Shown here: positions 8,946-17,781 of the stretch, one piece after another
Layout: the number at the start of each line of letters is the position of its first letter
How positions within the stretch are numbered: position 1 is the first letter of the stretch
NCBI RefSeq assembly: GCF_014640115.1
Contig: NZ_BMGI01000002.1
Location: 310,001 to 374,000, forward strand
Direction: 5' to 3'
From: Sinisalibacter lacisalsi
Lineage (GTDB): Bacteria > Pseudomonadota > Alphaproteobacteria > Rhodobacterales > Rhodobacteraceae
Length of the DNA stretch: 64,000 nt
The notes under the pieces: model-generated
What the model saw: only the letters and a program-made list of their open reading frames with translations
What the model was told of the DNA's origin: nothing
Databases searched by the model: none
Program-made: the position numbers and the translations under genes

Positions 8946-9746
8946 ATGTCAGACGCCACCGCAACCGCCCCGTCGTCACCGCCGAATATCGGCCGTGTCC
9001 AGTTTTCCGATATCGGCGCCGTGCTGCGCAGCGGCTGGCGTGATTTCACCCGCGCGCCGCTGCACGGGCTGTTCTTCGCCAGTTTTTTCGTGATCGCGGG
9101 ACTGCTGATCTTCCTGCAACTCGACCGGATCGAACGCAGCTATTCGATCATTCCACTCGCCTTCGGCTTCCCGCTGCTCGCCCCCTTCCTTGCCATGGGG
9201 CTCTACGACGTGAGCCGGCGGCTGGAGCAGGGCAGGGATCTGCCGCTCGCGGGGGTGTTGCGCGTGGTCTACCGCCAGAAAGACCGGCAATGCCCGTCGA
9301 TGGCGGCGGTGATCATCGTGATCTTCCTGTTCTGGGTGTTCATCGCCCACATGATCTTCGCACTGTTTCTCGGCTTCATGCCGATGACCAATATCTCGAC
9401 GGATTGGGCGGCCACGATCCTCACCTCGAACGGGCTTTCGATGCTCGCCTTCGGCGGCGCGGTGGGGGCGGGGCTGGCCTTCGTGCTGTTCTCGATCACG
9501 GTGATGGGGCTGCCGTTGCTGCTCGACCGCGAGATCGACTTCATCAGCGCCATGATCTACTCGTTCCAGACCGTGATGGCGAACCTGGTGCCGATGCTGG
9601 CCTGGGCGCTGGTGATCGCGGCGCTGACGCTGCTGGCGATGCTGCCGTATTTCCTCGGTCTCTTCGTGGTGCTGCCGGTGCTCGGTCACGCCACCTGGCA
9701 CCTCTACCGGCGGGCGATGACCTTCGACAGCCCGGGCGCGGCCTGA
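8946..9746 (+). CDS. DUF2189 family integral membrane protein
   Basis: Function unknown. The 266-aa protein has a short polar N-terminus and about six hydrophobic segments (roughly residues 45-65, 70-90, 115-145, 155-190, 200-220 and 225-250). The family-typical segment SGWRDFTRAPLHGLFF and the PLLAPFLAMGLYDVSRRLE stretch identify DUF2189. The ATG at 8946 follows AGGGAGAGAC. It is transcribed alone, with an operator-like inverted repeat upstream and a bidirectional terminator shared with the convergent bactofilin gene. Confidence 0.85.
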   Translation: MSDATATAPSSPPNIGRVQFSDIGAVLRSGWRDFTRAPLHGLFFASFFVIAGLLIFLQLDRIERSYSIIPLAFGFPLLAPFLAMGLYDVSRRLEQGRDLPLAGVLRVVYRQKDRQCPSMAAVIIVIFLFWVFIAHMIFALFLGFMPMTNISTDWAATILTSNGLSMLAFGGAVGAGLAFVLFSITVMGLPLLLDREIDFISAMIYSFQTVMANLVPMLAWALVIAALTLLAMLPYFLGLFVVLPVLGHATWHLYRRAMTFDSPGAA

Positions 9747-9785
9747 CGGCTGCGGCGCCACCTTCAAAACAGGTCTGCGCAAAGA

Positions 9786-9813
9786 AAAAGGCCGCCCGGC
9801 AAGGCGGCCTTTT
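9786..9813. terminator. Bidirectional rho-independent terminator
   Basis: An 11-bp perfect stem (AAAAGGCCGCC 9786-9796, GGCGGCCTTTT 9803-9813) with a 6-base loop. A-rich and T-rich flanks make it functional on either strand. It separates the convergent DUF2189 gene (+) and bactofilin gene (-). Confidence 0.85.
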
Positions 9814-9832
9814 CAGCGCGTGGCTGTGAGGA

Positions 9833-10348
9833 TCAGTTCTTCTCGGTGGGCGCGCTGTTGCCGCCCGGAAGCTGCATCGGCTTCTTGCCGCCCGAGTTGC
9901 TCAGCGGGTCTTCCTGGCGCTGAACCGAACCTTCGAAATGGGCGCCGGATTCGATCGCGATCGTCTTGTGGACAATGTCGCCCTCGACGCGGGCGGTGGC
10001 GGTGAGGCGCACCTTGAGGCCGCGCAGGCGGCCGATGATCCGCCCGTTGACCACCACGTCATCGGCAACCACCTCGCCCTTCACGGTGGCGCTTTCGCCC
10101 ACGGTGAGCATGTGGGCGCGGATGTCGCCTTCGATGGTGCCCTCGACGACGATATCGCCGGTGGACTTCATGTTGCCCTTCACCACGAGGTCGGCCGACA
10201 GCATGGATGCCGGCGGCTTGGCCTTGGGCGCGGTGGCGGGAGCCGCCATGCCGGACGCGGGTTTCTGCGCCTCGGGGGCGGTGGGCGTGGTGTCGCTCGC
10301 AGAGGCCTGCTTGGGCCCCGGTTCATTGATCCTGCTTTTAGAAAACAT
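9833..10348 (-). CDS. Bactofilin (polymer-forming cytoskeletal protein)
   Basis: Cytoskeletal scaffold protein that polymerises without nucleotide and usually positions cell-wall enzymes or stalk and appendage machinery. The 171-aa protein has a disordered Ala/Pro-rich N-terminus (about 1-50). A right-handed beta-helix core follows (GNMKSTGDIVVEGTIEGDI, SATVKGEVVADDVVVNGRI, ATARVEGDIVHKTIAIESGA), then a short disordered tail. The start overlaps the 3' end of the M23 peptidase gene by 11 bp, implying translational coupling. This M23-bactofilin pairing is common in proteobacteria and suggests that the bactofilin localises the peptidase. Confidence 0.92.
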   Translation of the reverse strand: MFSKSRINEPGPKQASASDTTPTAPEAQKPASGMAAPATAPKAKPPASMLSADLVVKGNMKSTGDIVVEGTIEGDIRAHMLTVGESATVKGEVVADDVVVNGRIIGRLRGLKVRLTATARVEGDIVHKTIAIESGAHFEGSVQRQEDPLSNSGGKKPMQLPGGNSAPTEKN

Positions 10349-11654
10349 GTCTCGCTGCCTTGATATAGATCATTGGGTCGATGGGTTTGCCGCTGACGCG
10401 GATCTCGTAGTGGAGATGGGGCCCGGTCGACCGGCCGGTGTTTCCCATATCACCGATCCTCTCGCCGCGCGAGACCCTTTGTCCAACTTTGACTTTGACG
10501 GCCGAAAGGTGCCCATAGCGGGTCTCGATTCCGAAGTCGTGCTTGATCGTAATCAGCCGGCCATAGCCCGATTGCCAGCCGGCATGGGTGATCACGCCAT
10601 CGGCGGGGGCGTAGATCGGCGTGCCCACCGGCCCGGCCATGTCGACGCCCGCGTGCAGGCGGCCCCAGCGGGTGCCGAAGGACGAGGTGTAGCGGAACGA
10701 GCTTTTCACCGGCATGCCGAACGGCAGCTTCTCGGCGGCGATACGGTAGAGGTTCATCCGGTCGAGCTCGCCGAGGATCTGGTTGGCCCGCAGCGTGTCG
10801 ATGTCGGGGTCTTCGCCCTTGGTCGACAGGATCAGCGGCATCAACGGGCCGCCTTGCCCGGAATAGCCCCGGCGCACCGTTTCGAGGATGTTGTCGGTCG
10901 ACATCCCGGCGGCGCTGAACATCTTGTCGAGCGGCTCCAGCGAGACGGTCACGGCCTCCTCGAGCTGGCGGAAGATCTGGTCGTTGCGCTCCTGGCGCAA
11001 CCGTTGCTCGAAGACGAGGTTTTCGGCGAAGTCCTCGGCCTCGCGCGCCTTGCCCAGCGCCGCGTCGCGCTCGGCGGCGGTGAGGTCGAGCGCGGCGGTG
11101 AGGAAGCTGACGGTTGCGTTCGCCTCCGCGGGCAGGCCGGGCCGGGGTGCCCCGTTCTCGCCGGTGGCTTCGGCCAGCATCGTCTCGACCGTTTCGCGCG
11201 CCTCGTCGCGCTGGTTGATCGTGCGCCGCAGCGTCGCCTGGATCACGTTGATCCCGGTTTCAAGCTCCTTGCGGCGGTCTTCCGAGGCGAGCAGATCCGA
11301 CTGCATCCGCGAGATCTGGTCCATCGCGAGGGTGAATCGCTCCTGCGCCGCCACCGCTTCCATCGCGCGCGCATCGCGCTCGGAGGCGAGGATCTGAAGC
11401 CGCTCTTCGTAGAGCCGCTGTTCGCGCATCGCCTGTTCGCGGACGTTGCCGGCGCCGATCGAATCCATCAGCAGCACCGCGGTTGCGATGATCGCCCAGG
11501 CCACGAAGGCGGCGCTGCCGGTCCAGGCAATGAGCTGTGTCAGCGGAGAAAGAATGATGAACCGCGTGCCGTCTTCCGATCGAAGGAAGACCCGCTGTTC
11601 GGGAAAGCTGCGTTCAAGCTTGTGGTCGAGTCTGTGTGCCAGTTGTTTAAGCAA
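10338..11654 (-). CDS. M23 family metallopeptidase, membrane-anchored
   Basis: Predicted peptidoglycan endopeptidase acting in the periplasm. A short cytoplasmic segment ends in one membrane helix (TQLIAWTGSAAFVAWAIIATA). A long coiled-coil region and a C-terminal LytM/M23 domain follow, with Zn-binding signature residues in HAGVDMAGPVGTP and the GPHLHYEIRV active-site motif. The start is uncertain: no good ribosome-binding site is visible. I favour the TTG at 11654, just before LKQLAHRLDHKLERSFPEQRVFL-like family sequence; the frame remains open up to 11750. The 3' end overlaps the bactofilin gene, so the two are probably co-translated and act together in cell shape. Confidence 0.88.
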   Translation of the reverse strand: MLKQLAHRLDHKLERSFPEQRVFLRSEDGTRFIILSPLTQLIAWTGSAAFVAWAIIATAVLLMDSIGAGNVREQAMREQRLYEERLQILASERDARAMEAVAAQERFTLAMDQISRMQSDLLASEDRRKELETGINVIQATLRRTINQRDEARETVETMLAEATGENGAPRPGLPAEANATVSFLTAALDLTAAERDAALGKAREAEDFAENLVFEQRLRQERNDQIFRQLEEAVTVSLEPLDKMFSAAGMSTDNILETVRRGYSGQGGPLMPLILSTKGEDPDIDTLRANQILGELDRMNLYRIAAEKLPFGMPVKSSFRYTSSFGTRWGRLHAGVDMAGPVGTPIYAPADGVITHAGWQSGYGRLITIKHDFGIETRYGHLSAVKVKVGQRVSRGERIGDMGNTGRSTGPHLHYEIRVSGKPIDPMIYIKAARHVF

Positions 11655-11803
11655 TGGCCCTGTTCCGGTTGCCCCATCCCAAAACGCGCAGGCCCTTCCG
11701 ACCCCGCGCATCGTGCACAGTGGATAGCCCGCGCGGACAGGGGAAGGCAAGAATCTTCGCGAATTTTCATCGAGTTGCTTTGCCGCAGGTGGCGAGATAC
11801 CGC

Positions 11804-12622
11804 TTATTTCCCCTGTGTTTCCGTCAACGGCCAGTAGAAATCGGGCGGCAAACCGGCCTCGGCGCGCTTGGCCTCGTTGAACGGCGGTTTCAGCGGGCCG
11901 CGGAAGTAGCGCCGCACGAGGTCGTGGAAATTGTCCTTCGGATCAAGCTCGTGGCGACCGCACAGGAAGTGGAACCACTTCGAGCCATAGGCGACGTGGG
12001 CAACCTCCTCGGCATAGATCGTCCGCAGCGCCGCGACCGCGCCCGCGTCGCCCGCCTTCTCGAACAGCGCGATCATGTCGGGCGTCACGTCGAGGCCGCG
12101 CGCCTCCAGCACCATCGGCACCACCGCGAGTCGTCCCATCAGGTCGGTCGCGGTGTCCTCGGCGGCGCGCCACATGCCGGCATGGGCAGGCAGGGCGCCG
12201 TAATGGCTGCCATGGGCTTCAAGAACGTCGCAGACAAGGTTGAAATGCTTCGATTCTTCGCCTGCCGATTTCACCCAGTCGTCATAGAACCCCAGCGGCA
12301 TCGGGGTGTCGGTGAAGCGCGCGATGATATCCCAGTGCAGATCGACGGCGTTCAGCTCGATATGGGCCACGGCGTGCAGCATGGCGATCCGCCCCTGCGG
12401 CGAGCCGGGGCGGCGGCGCGGCACGTCGCGCGGGTCGAGCAGGTCTGGCCGCGCGGGGCGGGCCGGGCGATCGGGCGGACTGGCCGTGCCGATTTCCAGG
12501 GGTGCCCCGGCGGCGCGGGCGGCGGCCCATTGCGCCGCGTAGTCGAGCGAAAGCGCCGCCTTCGCCCGCCCGTCGCCGGTGCGCAGGACCGCCTCGGCCA
12601 TCGCCGCGAGGCGCAGGCTCAC
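11804..12622 (-). CDS. DUF455 ferritin-like protein
   Basis: A 272-aa protein of the DUF455 family, which adopts a ferritin-like di-iron four-helix bundle. Putative metal ligands are in AHIELNAVDLHWD, EESKHFNLVCDVLEAHGSHYG and AEEVAHVAYG. The family is distantly related to tRNA hydroxylase MiaE, but no substrate is established. The GTG start at 12622 overlaps the stop of bcp by 4 bp (GTGA), so the gene is co-translated with the peroxiredoxin. This suggests a role in redox or iron handling. The start is fixed by the overlap. Confidence 0.85.
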   Translation of the reverse strand: MSLRLAAMAEAVLRTGDGRAKAALSLDYAAQWAAARAAGAPLEIGTASPPDRPARPARPDLLDPRDVPRRRPGSPQGRIAMLHAVAHIELNAVDLHWDIIARFTDTPMPLGFYDDWVKSAGEESKHFNLVCDVLEAHGSHYGALPAHAGMWRAAEDTATDLMGRLAVVPMVLEARGLDVTPDMIALFEKAGDAGAVAALRTIYAEEVAHVAYGSKWFHFLCGRHELDPKDNFHDLVRRYFRGPLKPPFNEAKRAEAGLPPDFYWPLTETQGK

Positions 12623-13092
12623 AGCGCGCGCACCGCGTCGAGCACCTCCTCGGCGTGGCCGGAAACCTTCACCTTGGGCCAGGCCTGCGCCACCGTGCCG
12701 TCGGGACCGACGAGGAAAGTGGCGCGGGTGATGCCCATGAAGGTCTTGCCATACATCTGCTTTTCGCCCCAGACGCCGTAACGCTCGCAGACATCGCCAT
12801 CGGCGTCGGAGAGCAGCGCCATGCCGAGTTCCTGCTTGGCGGCGAAATTTTCCTGCTTCTTCACGCTGTCCTTGGAAATTCCGAGCACCACGGCGCCGGC
12901 CGCCTCGAACGCGCCGAGAAGCGAGGTGAAATCGCGCGCCTCGGTGGTGCAGCCCGGCGTGTTGGCCTTGGGATAGAAGAAGATCACAACCGGCTTGCCG
13001 GCGTAGTCCGCGAGCGAGACCTCACCGCCGCCGTCGCGGGGCAGGGTGAATTCAGGCGCTTTCGCGCCGACCTCGATGGGGCTTTGTGTCAT
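12619..13092 (-). CDS. bcp: Thioredoxin-dependent peroxiredoxin, Bcp/PrxQ type
   Basis: Reduces hydroperoxides using thioredoxin. The 157-aa protein has the peroxidatic Cys about residue 48 in NTPGCTTEARDF and the typical FYPKANTPGC context. The second Cys found five residues later in E. coli Bcp is replaced (TTEARDF), so resolution must use another cysteine or an external thiol. The ATG at 13092 directly precedes a standard Bcp N-terminus. It is upstream of and overlapping the DUF455 gene, and divergent from the AsmA-like gene. Confidence 0.93.
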   Translation of the reverse strand: MTQSPIEVGAKAPEFTLPRDGGGEVSLADYAGKPVVIFFYPKANTPGCTTEARDFTSLLGAFEAAGAVVLGISKDSVKKQENFAAKQELGMALLSDADGDVCERYGVWGEKQMYGKTFMGITRATFLVGPDGTVAQAWPKVKVSGHAEEVLDAVRAL

Positions 13093-13185
13093 GTCTGTTA
13101 TTCCCTTGCTTGATCCCTTAGGGCATTGGTCTAAGTGGATACGGTTGGAAATGGAACCCGGACCACAGTGCCGGCAAGACCCTTG

Positions 13186-16100
13186 ATGAGCGAAACCACG
13201 AGCCCCCAGACCGATCAGCGCGACGCGTCCACGGCCCCGCAACGGCAACGTTGGCGGCCGCGGCGTCTGCATTGGCACCTGGGCTTCTGGACGCTGGTTT
13301 CGGGCGGCCTGCTCGCGCTGTTCGTGGTGCTGGCCTCGATGTCGCTCACCGGCCGGGTCGTGGTGCTGCCCAAGTGGGCCACAGAACAGGCGCTTGTCCG
13401 GCTCAACGAGGTGTCTCCGGCGGTCGATTTCACCCTGCGGCAGATGGAGTTCGGCGTCACCCCGCGCGGCCGGCCGAAGATCCGGCTGGTCGATCTGGGG
13501 ATTCGCGACGCCTCGGGGCTGCAACTGGGCCAGCTCAACGGGGTGGAGGGCGGCATCCGGCTCGGCGCGGCGCTGACCGGCCGGCTCGAACCGTCGACGC
13601 TGCGCCTGCAGGGCGCGCAGGTCACCCTGCGGCGACTGACCGACGGGTCGTTCGCGATCACCCTCGGGCAGGACCTGGGCGCGGCGGGCAATCTCGCCTC
13701 GGTGCTCGACAGCATCGACGCGCTGTTCACCACCGGGCCGCTGGCCGCGGCCGGGCTTGTCGAGGCCAGCGATCTGACGATCACCCTCGAAGACGCCCGC
13801 TCGGGCCGGATCTGGCAGGTGACCGACGGACGCATGGAGATCCTGCCCGGCGAGAAGGTGATCGACACCATCGTGCGCTTCGACGTCTTCAACCAGACCG
13901 AGGAACTGGCCAGCACCGAGTTCAGTTTCCGCTCGGCGCGCGACTCCTCCGAGGCCAGCATCGCGGCACGGTTCGAGAACGCCGCCGCGCGCGACATCGC
14001 GGCGCAATCGCCGGCGCTGGCCTTCCTTTCGGTGATCGATGCGCCGATCTCCGGTGCGCTGCGCTCGTCGATCGACGTCGACGGGGCGATCTCCGAGCTT
14101 GTCGGGGTGATGGAGGTTGGCGAAGGCGCGCTCTCGCCGGAACCCGGGGCTCAGCCGGCCAAGTTCGACGGCGGCAAGATCTACATCGACTTCGACCCGG
14201 TGCGCCAGCGCATCGACTTCCAGGGCGCGAAGGTGGAGAGCGAATTGGGCATGGCGCAGGCCGAGGGCCACGTCTACCTCGACGAAGTGCGCGGCGGCTG
14301 GCCCAACAGCCTGATCGGGCAGGTGGAACTGACCGGCGCGCAGCTCGACCCCGGCGAACTCCTGGCCGCCCCGCTCACCATTGACCACGGCGTCGCCGAT
14401 ATTCGGGTGCGCCTCAGCCCGTTCAGCATTGATATCGGCCAGGCGGTGATGTTTCGCGGCGACCATCGCTACGAGGTGAGCGGGCGGCTGGGGGCCGAGG
14501 CGGAAGGCTGGCGCATCGCCCTCGACGGCGCGTCGGCAGGGGCCGGGCGCGACGAGGCGCTGGCGCTCTGGCCGCAGGTCGTAGAGCCGACCTCGCGCGC
14601 CTGGGTCGCGCAGAACGTCTCGGGCGGCGAGGTGTTCGACGCCATGCTCTCGTTTCGCAAGGCGCCGGGGGAGCGGCTGCAGATGACCGGCACGATCGGC
14701 CTGCGCGACGCACGGGTCGACCTGCTGCCCGAATGGCCGGCCGTCGAACTCGGGGTCGGCTATCTTTCGATCATGCCCGCGGCCTTCACCGTAACCGCCG
14801 AGACCGCCGGGATCACCGCGCCCGATGGCAGCCGGATGGTGCTCGACGGGGTCAGCTACCAGGTCCCGCACAGGGGCAGCGCCAAGGGCAGGGGGATCGT
14901 CGATCTGGTCATGGAGGGCCCGGTGCGCGGGGCGCTGTCGTTGCTCGACCGGCCGCCGTTCAATGTTCTGGACGGCAGCGCATTCGGCCCCGACATGGCG
15001 CGCGGACGGGTGACGGCGCGCGGGCAGGTCAGCTTCCCGCTGATGAAGGGCGAGATTCCGATCGAAGCGGTGCGCTTCGCGGTCCGCGGCGATCTGACCG
15101 ACATCTCGTCCGACGTGATCGTGCCGGGCACGCTGCTCACCGCCGACGCGCTGAGCCTCGAGGCGCGCGACACCGGGGTCGAGATTTCCGGCCCGGTCCG
15201 ACTCGGGCAGGCCGAGGCGGCCGGGGTCTGGCGGCTGCCGCTCGACAAGGGCAAGGGCGGCGGGTCCAGCGCCGAGGGCACCGTCGAGATCAACCAGCGC
15301 GCGCTCGCGGAGTTCGGCCTCGACGCGCTCGAGGGCATGGTGACCGGGGCCGCGCGCGGGCGGTTCACGCTCGACCTCGCCGGCGCCGGGCCGCCGGTGC
15401 TCGAGCTGACCTCCGATCTCGGCGGGCTGACGATGTCGATCCCGGGCACCGGCTGGACCAAGCCCGCGCGCGCCACCGGCGCCCTCGCGCTCACCGCCCG
15501 CCTCGGCGACCGCGCCGAGATTACCGAGCTGTCGCTTGAAGCCTCGGGCCTCACCGCGCGCGGGCGGGTCACCACCGTCGAAGGCGGTGGACTGGGTGAG
15601 GCGCGCTTCGACCGCGTCACCATCGGCGGCTGGCTCGACGCGCCGGTGGTGTTGACCGGCCGGGGGCTGAACCAGCCGATCGGCATTTCGATCCCCGGCG
15701 GCACCATAGACATGCGCCGCGCCCAACTCGACAGCGGTGGCTCCACCGCCGCCGCCGGCCCGCGCCAGCCGCTCACCCTCGCGCTCGACCGGCTGATCGT
15801 CTCCGAGGGGATCACGATCAGCAATCTGCGCGCCGATCTCGACCTGTCGGGGGGCCTGAGCGGCACCTTCACCGGGCGCGTCGCCGCCAACGCGCCGATC
15901 CGCGGCACCATCGCCCAGAGCCAGGAGGGGGCGGCCTTCCGCATCACCAGCGCCCGGGCCGGCGCCGTGCTGCGCGGCGCGGGCGTGTTCCAGACGGCGC
16001 GCGGCGGCAACCTCGAGCTGATCCTCGCGCCGGTGAAGGAAGAGGGCACCTACGAGGGCGACTTCACCATCACCGACACCCGGGTGGTCAATGCCCCGGC

Positions 16101-16509
16101 GATGGCCGAGCTGCTCTCGGCCGTCTCGGTCATCGGGCTGCTGGAACAGCTCGAGGGCGAGGGGATCCGCTTCTCCGAAGTGCGCGGCCGGTTCCGGCTC
16201 GATCCGAAGGCGATGACGCTCTACCAGTCCTCCGGCATCGGCGCCTCGCTCGGGGTCTCGCTGGATGGCTATTACGACCTGCTGAACGACCAGATCGACA
16301 TGCAGGGCGTGCTTTCGCCGTTCTACCTGCTCAACTCGCTCGGGCGCATCTTCAGCGCCCGCGACGGCGAGGGGTTGGTGGGCTTCAATTTCACCCTCAA
16401 GGGGGACGTTTCCGATCCCGAGGTCGGCATCAACCCGCTCTCGATTCTCACCCCCGGCGTGTTTCGCGAGATCTTCCGCCGCCCGCCGCCCGAGGCCCCG
16501 AAGGACTGA
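13186..16509 (+). CDS. AsmA-like (DUF3971 type) envelope protein
   Basis: A protein of about 1107 aa with a cytoplasmic N-terminus, a single membrane anchor ([19 protein letters not shown]) and a very long beta-rich periplasmic region. The C-terminal AsmA-like module covers roughly the last 250 residues ([22 protein letters not shown]-type segments). Proteins of the AsmA/YhdP/TamB group are thought to bridge the envelope and move phospholipids to the outer membrane. Two starts are possible, ATG at 13135 or ATG at 13186; neither has a strong ribosome-binding site, and I prefer 13186. The stop is 4 bp before queA, so the two are probably in one operon. Confidence 0.85.
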   Translation: MSETTSPQTDQRDASTAPQRQRWRPRRLHWHLGFWTLVSGGLLALFVVLASMSLTGRVVVLPKWATEQALVRLNEVSPAVDFTLRQMEFGVTPRGRPKIRLVDLGIRDASGLQLGQLNGVEGGIRLGAALTGRLEPSTLRLQGAQVTLRRLTDGSFAITLGQDLGAAGNLASVLDSIDALFTTGPLAAAGLVEASDLTITLEDARSGRIWQVTDGRMEILPGEKVIDTIVRFDVFNQTEELASTEFSFRSARDSSEASIAARFENAAARDIAAQSPALAFLSVIDAPISGALRSSIDVDGAISELVGVMEVGEGALSPEPGAQPAKFDGGKIYIDFDPVRQRIDFQGAKVESELGMAQAEGHVYLDEVRGGWPNSLIGQVELTGAQLDPGELLAAPLTIDHGVADIRVRLSPFSIDIGQAVMFRGDHRYEVSGRLGAEAEGWRIALDGASAGAGRDEALALWPQVVEPTSRAWVAQNVSGGEVFDAMLSFRKAPGERLQMTGTIGLRDARVDLLPEWPAVELGVGYLSIMPAAFTVTAETAGITAPDGSRMVLDGVSYQVPHRGSAKGRGIVDLVMEGPVRGALSLLDRPPFNVLDGSAFGPDMARGRVTARGQVSFPLMKGEIPIEAVRFAVRGDLTDISSDVIVPGTLLTADALSLEARDTGVEISGPVRLGQAEAAGVWRLPLDKGKGGGSSAEGTVEINQRALAEFGLDALEGMVTGAARGRFTLDLAGAGPPVLELTSDLGGLTMSIPGTGWTKPARATGALALTARLGDRAEITELSLEASGLTARGRVTTVEGGGLGEARFDRVTIGGWLDAPVVLTGRGLNQPIGISIPGGTIDMRRAQLDSGGSTAAAGPRQPLTLALDRLIVSEGITISNLRADLDLSGGLSGTFTGRVAANAPIRGTIAQSQEGAAFRITSARAGAVLRGAGVFQTARGGNLELILAPVKEEGTYEGDFTITDTRVVNAPAMAELLSAVSVIGLLEQLEGEGIRFSEVRGRFRLDPKAMTLYQSSGIGASLGVSLDGYYDLLNDQIDMQGVLSPFYLLNSLGRIFSARDGEGLVGFNFTLKGDVSDPEVGINPLSILTPGVFREIFRRPPPEAPKD

Positions 16510-16513
16510 CCGC

Positions 16514-17587
16514 ATGAATGACCAGGACCAGCCCGAGGGCCGCCGCCTGTCGGACTACGATTTCGATCTGCCCGAACGCCTGATCGCCACGCGGCCCGCG
16601 CGCCCGCGCTCCTCGGCGCGGCTGCTCGTCGCCACGCCGACCACGCTCACCGATGCCACCGCCATCGACCTGCCCGGTTTCCTGCGCCCCGGCGACCGGC
16701 TGGTGCTGAACGACACTCGGGTAATTCCCGCCCGGCTGCGCGGGCACCGGCGGCGCGGCGAGGCGGTGGCGCAGATCGAGGCGACCCTGCTCGAACCTAT
16801 GCCCGACGGCGCCTGGTTGGCGCTGCTCAAGCCGCTGCGCAAGCTGCGCGAGGGCGAGGAGATCGTCTTTTCCGACCAACTCTCGGCAAGGCTGGTGGCG
16901 AAGGCCGACGGCGAGGCCCGGCTCGCCTTCAACCTCGCCGGCCCGGATTTCGACGCCGCGCTCGATGCCGCCGGCCAGATGCCGCTGCCGCCCTATATCG
17001 AGGCCAAGCGCAAGGCCGACGCGCAGGACCGCGAAGATTACCAGACGGTCTGGGCCGAGAAGCCCGGCGCGGTCGCCGCGCCCACCGCCTCGCTGCATTT
17101 CGACGACGCGCTGCTTGCCGCGCTCGCGGCCCGTGGCGTCGAGACCACGCGGGTCACGCTGCATGTTGGTGCGGGCACCTTCCTGCCGGTCAAGACCGAC
17201 GATCTCACCAATCACCGGATGCACGCCGAGTGGGGCGAGGTCACCGCGGCGGCGGCGGGCGAGATCAACGCCACCAGGGCCGCGGGCGGGCGGATCATCC
17301 CGGTGGGCACCACCGCGCTCAGACTGATCGAAAGTGCCGCCGAGGTGCCGGGCCAGATCGCGCCCTGGCGCGGGCCGACCGATATCTTCATCCGCCCCGG
17401 CTTCGCCTTCCGCGTCACCGACGGGCTGATGACCAATTTCCACCTGCCGAAATCGACGCTGATGATGCTGGTCTCGGCGCTGATGGGGATCGGGCGGATG
17501 CGCGAGGTCTATGCCCATGCCATCGCGAACGAATACCGCTTCTTCAGCTACGGCGACGCCTCCCTGCTCTTGCCGAACGAGGACTGA
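16514..17587 (+). CDS. queA: S-adenosylmethionine:tRNA ribosyltransferase-isomerase
   Basis: Transfers and isomerises the ribosyl moiety of S-adenosylmethionine onto preQ1-modified tRNA, giving epoxyqueuosine at wobble position 34. The 357-aa length is normal. Family motifs are [18 protein letters not shown] at the N-terminus, [23 protein letters not shown] and [14 protein letters not shown]. It starts 4 bp after the AsmA-like gene. Another queuosine-related gene, gluQRS, lies at 57342, although the two are not clustered. Confidence 0.95.
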   Translation: MNDQDQPEGRRLSDYDFDLPERLIATRPARPRSSARLLVATPTTLTDATAIDLPGFLRPGDRLVLNDTRVIPARLRGHRRRGEAVAQIEATLLEPMPDGAWLALLKPLRKLREGEEIVFSDQLSARLVAKADGEARLAFNLAGPDFDAALDAAGQMPLPPYIEAKRKADAQDREDYQTVWAEKPGAVAAPTASLHFDDALLAALAARGVETTRVTLHVGAGTFLPVKTDDLTNHRMHAEWGEVTAAAAGEINATRAAGGRIIPVGTTALRLIESAAEVPGQIAPWRGPTDIFIRPGFAFRVTDGLMTNFHLPKSTLMMLVSALMGIGRMREVYAHAIANEYRFFSYGDASLLLPNED

Positions 17588-17635
17588 GCGCGCCCGGATC
17601 TCGGCTCACGGACAGTCCACGCGCCCCGCTCTGTT

Positions 17636-17780
17636 CTTCTTGGGTCCGGAAATACCTCGGGCCCTCTCGGCGTTTCGCCACCGAAACGCCTGCCGGGTTA
17701 CCGATCCGGCTGACGCCGGATCGTCCAGGAGTCCGGGGGGCGGAGCCCCCGCCCGGATCGGATCGCTCTCGCGATCCGAC
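17636..17780 (+). repeat. Composite intergenic repeat, copy 1, with four consecutive hairpins
   Basis: Core CTTCTTGGGTCC...AAATACCTCGGG at 17636-17661 in plus orientation. Four perfect hairpins follow: 17669-17690 (9 bp), 17703-17722 (8 bp), 17736-17750 (GGGGGC-GGA-GCCCCC) and 17758-17779 (9 bp). The last ends next to the stop codon of the convergent yejA-like gene. The region is 194 bp between the queA and yejA-like 3' ends. The same core plus GGGGGC/GCCCCC hairpin recurs at five other intergenic sites in the window. It probably also serves as a bidirectional terminator. Confidence 0.75.
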
Positions 17781-17781
17781 A

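Noticed and set aside
13093-16515. Very long minus-strand open frame continuous with bcp
   Set aside because: Only the last 157 codons are the peroxiredoxin, which has its own ATG at 13092. The rest is antisense to the AsmA-like gene.
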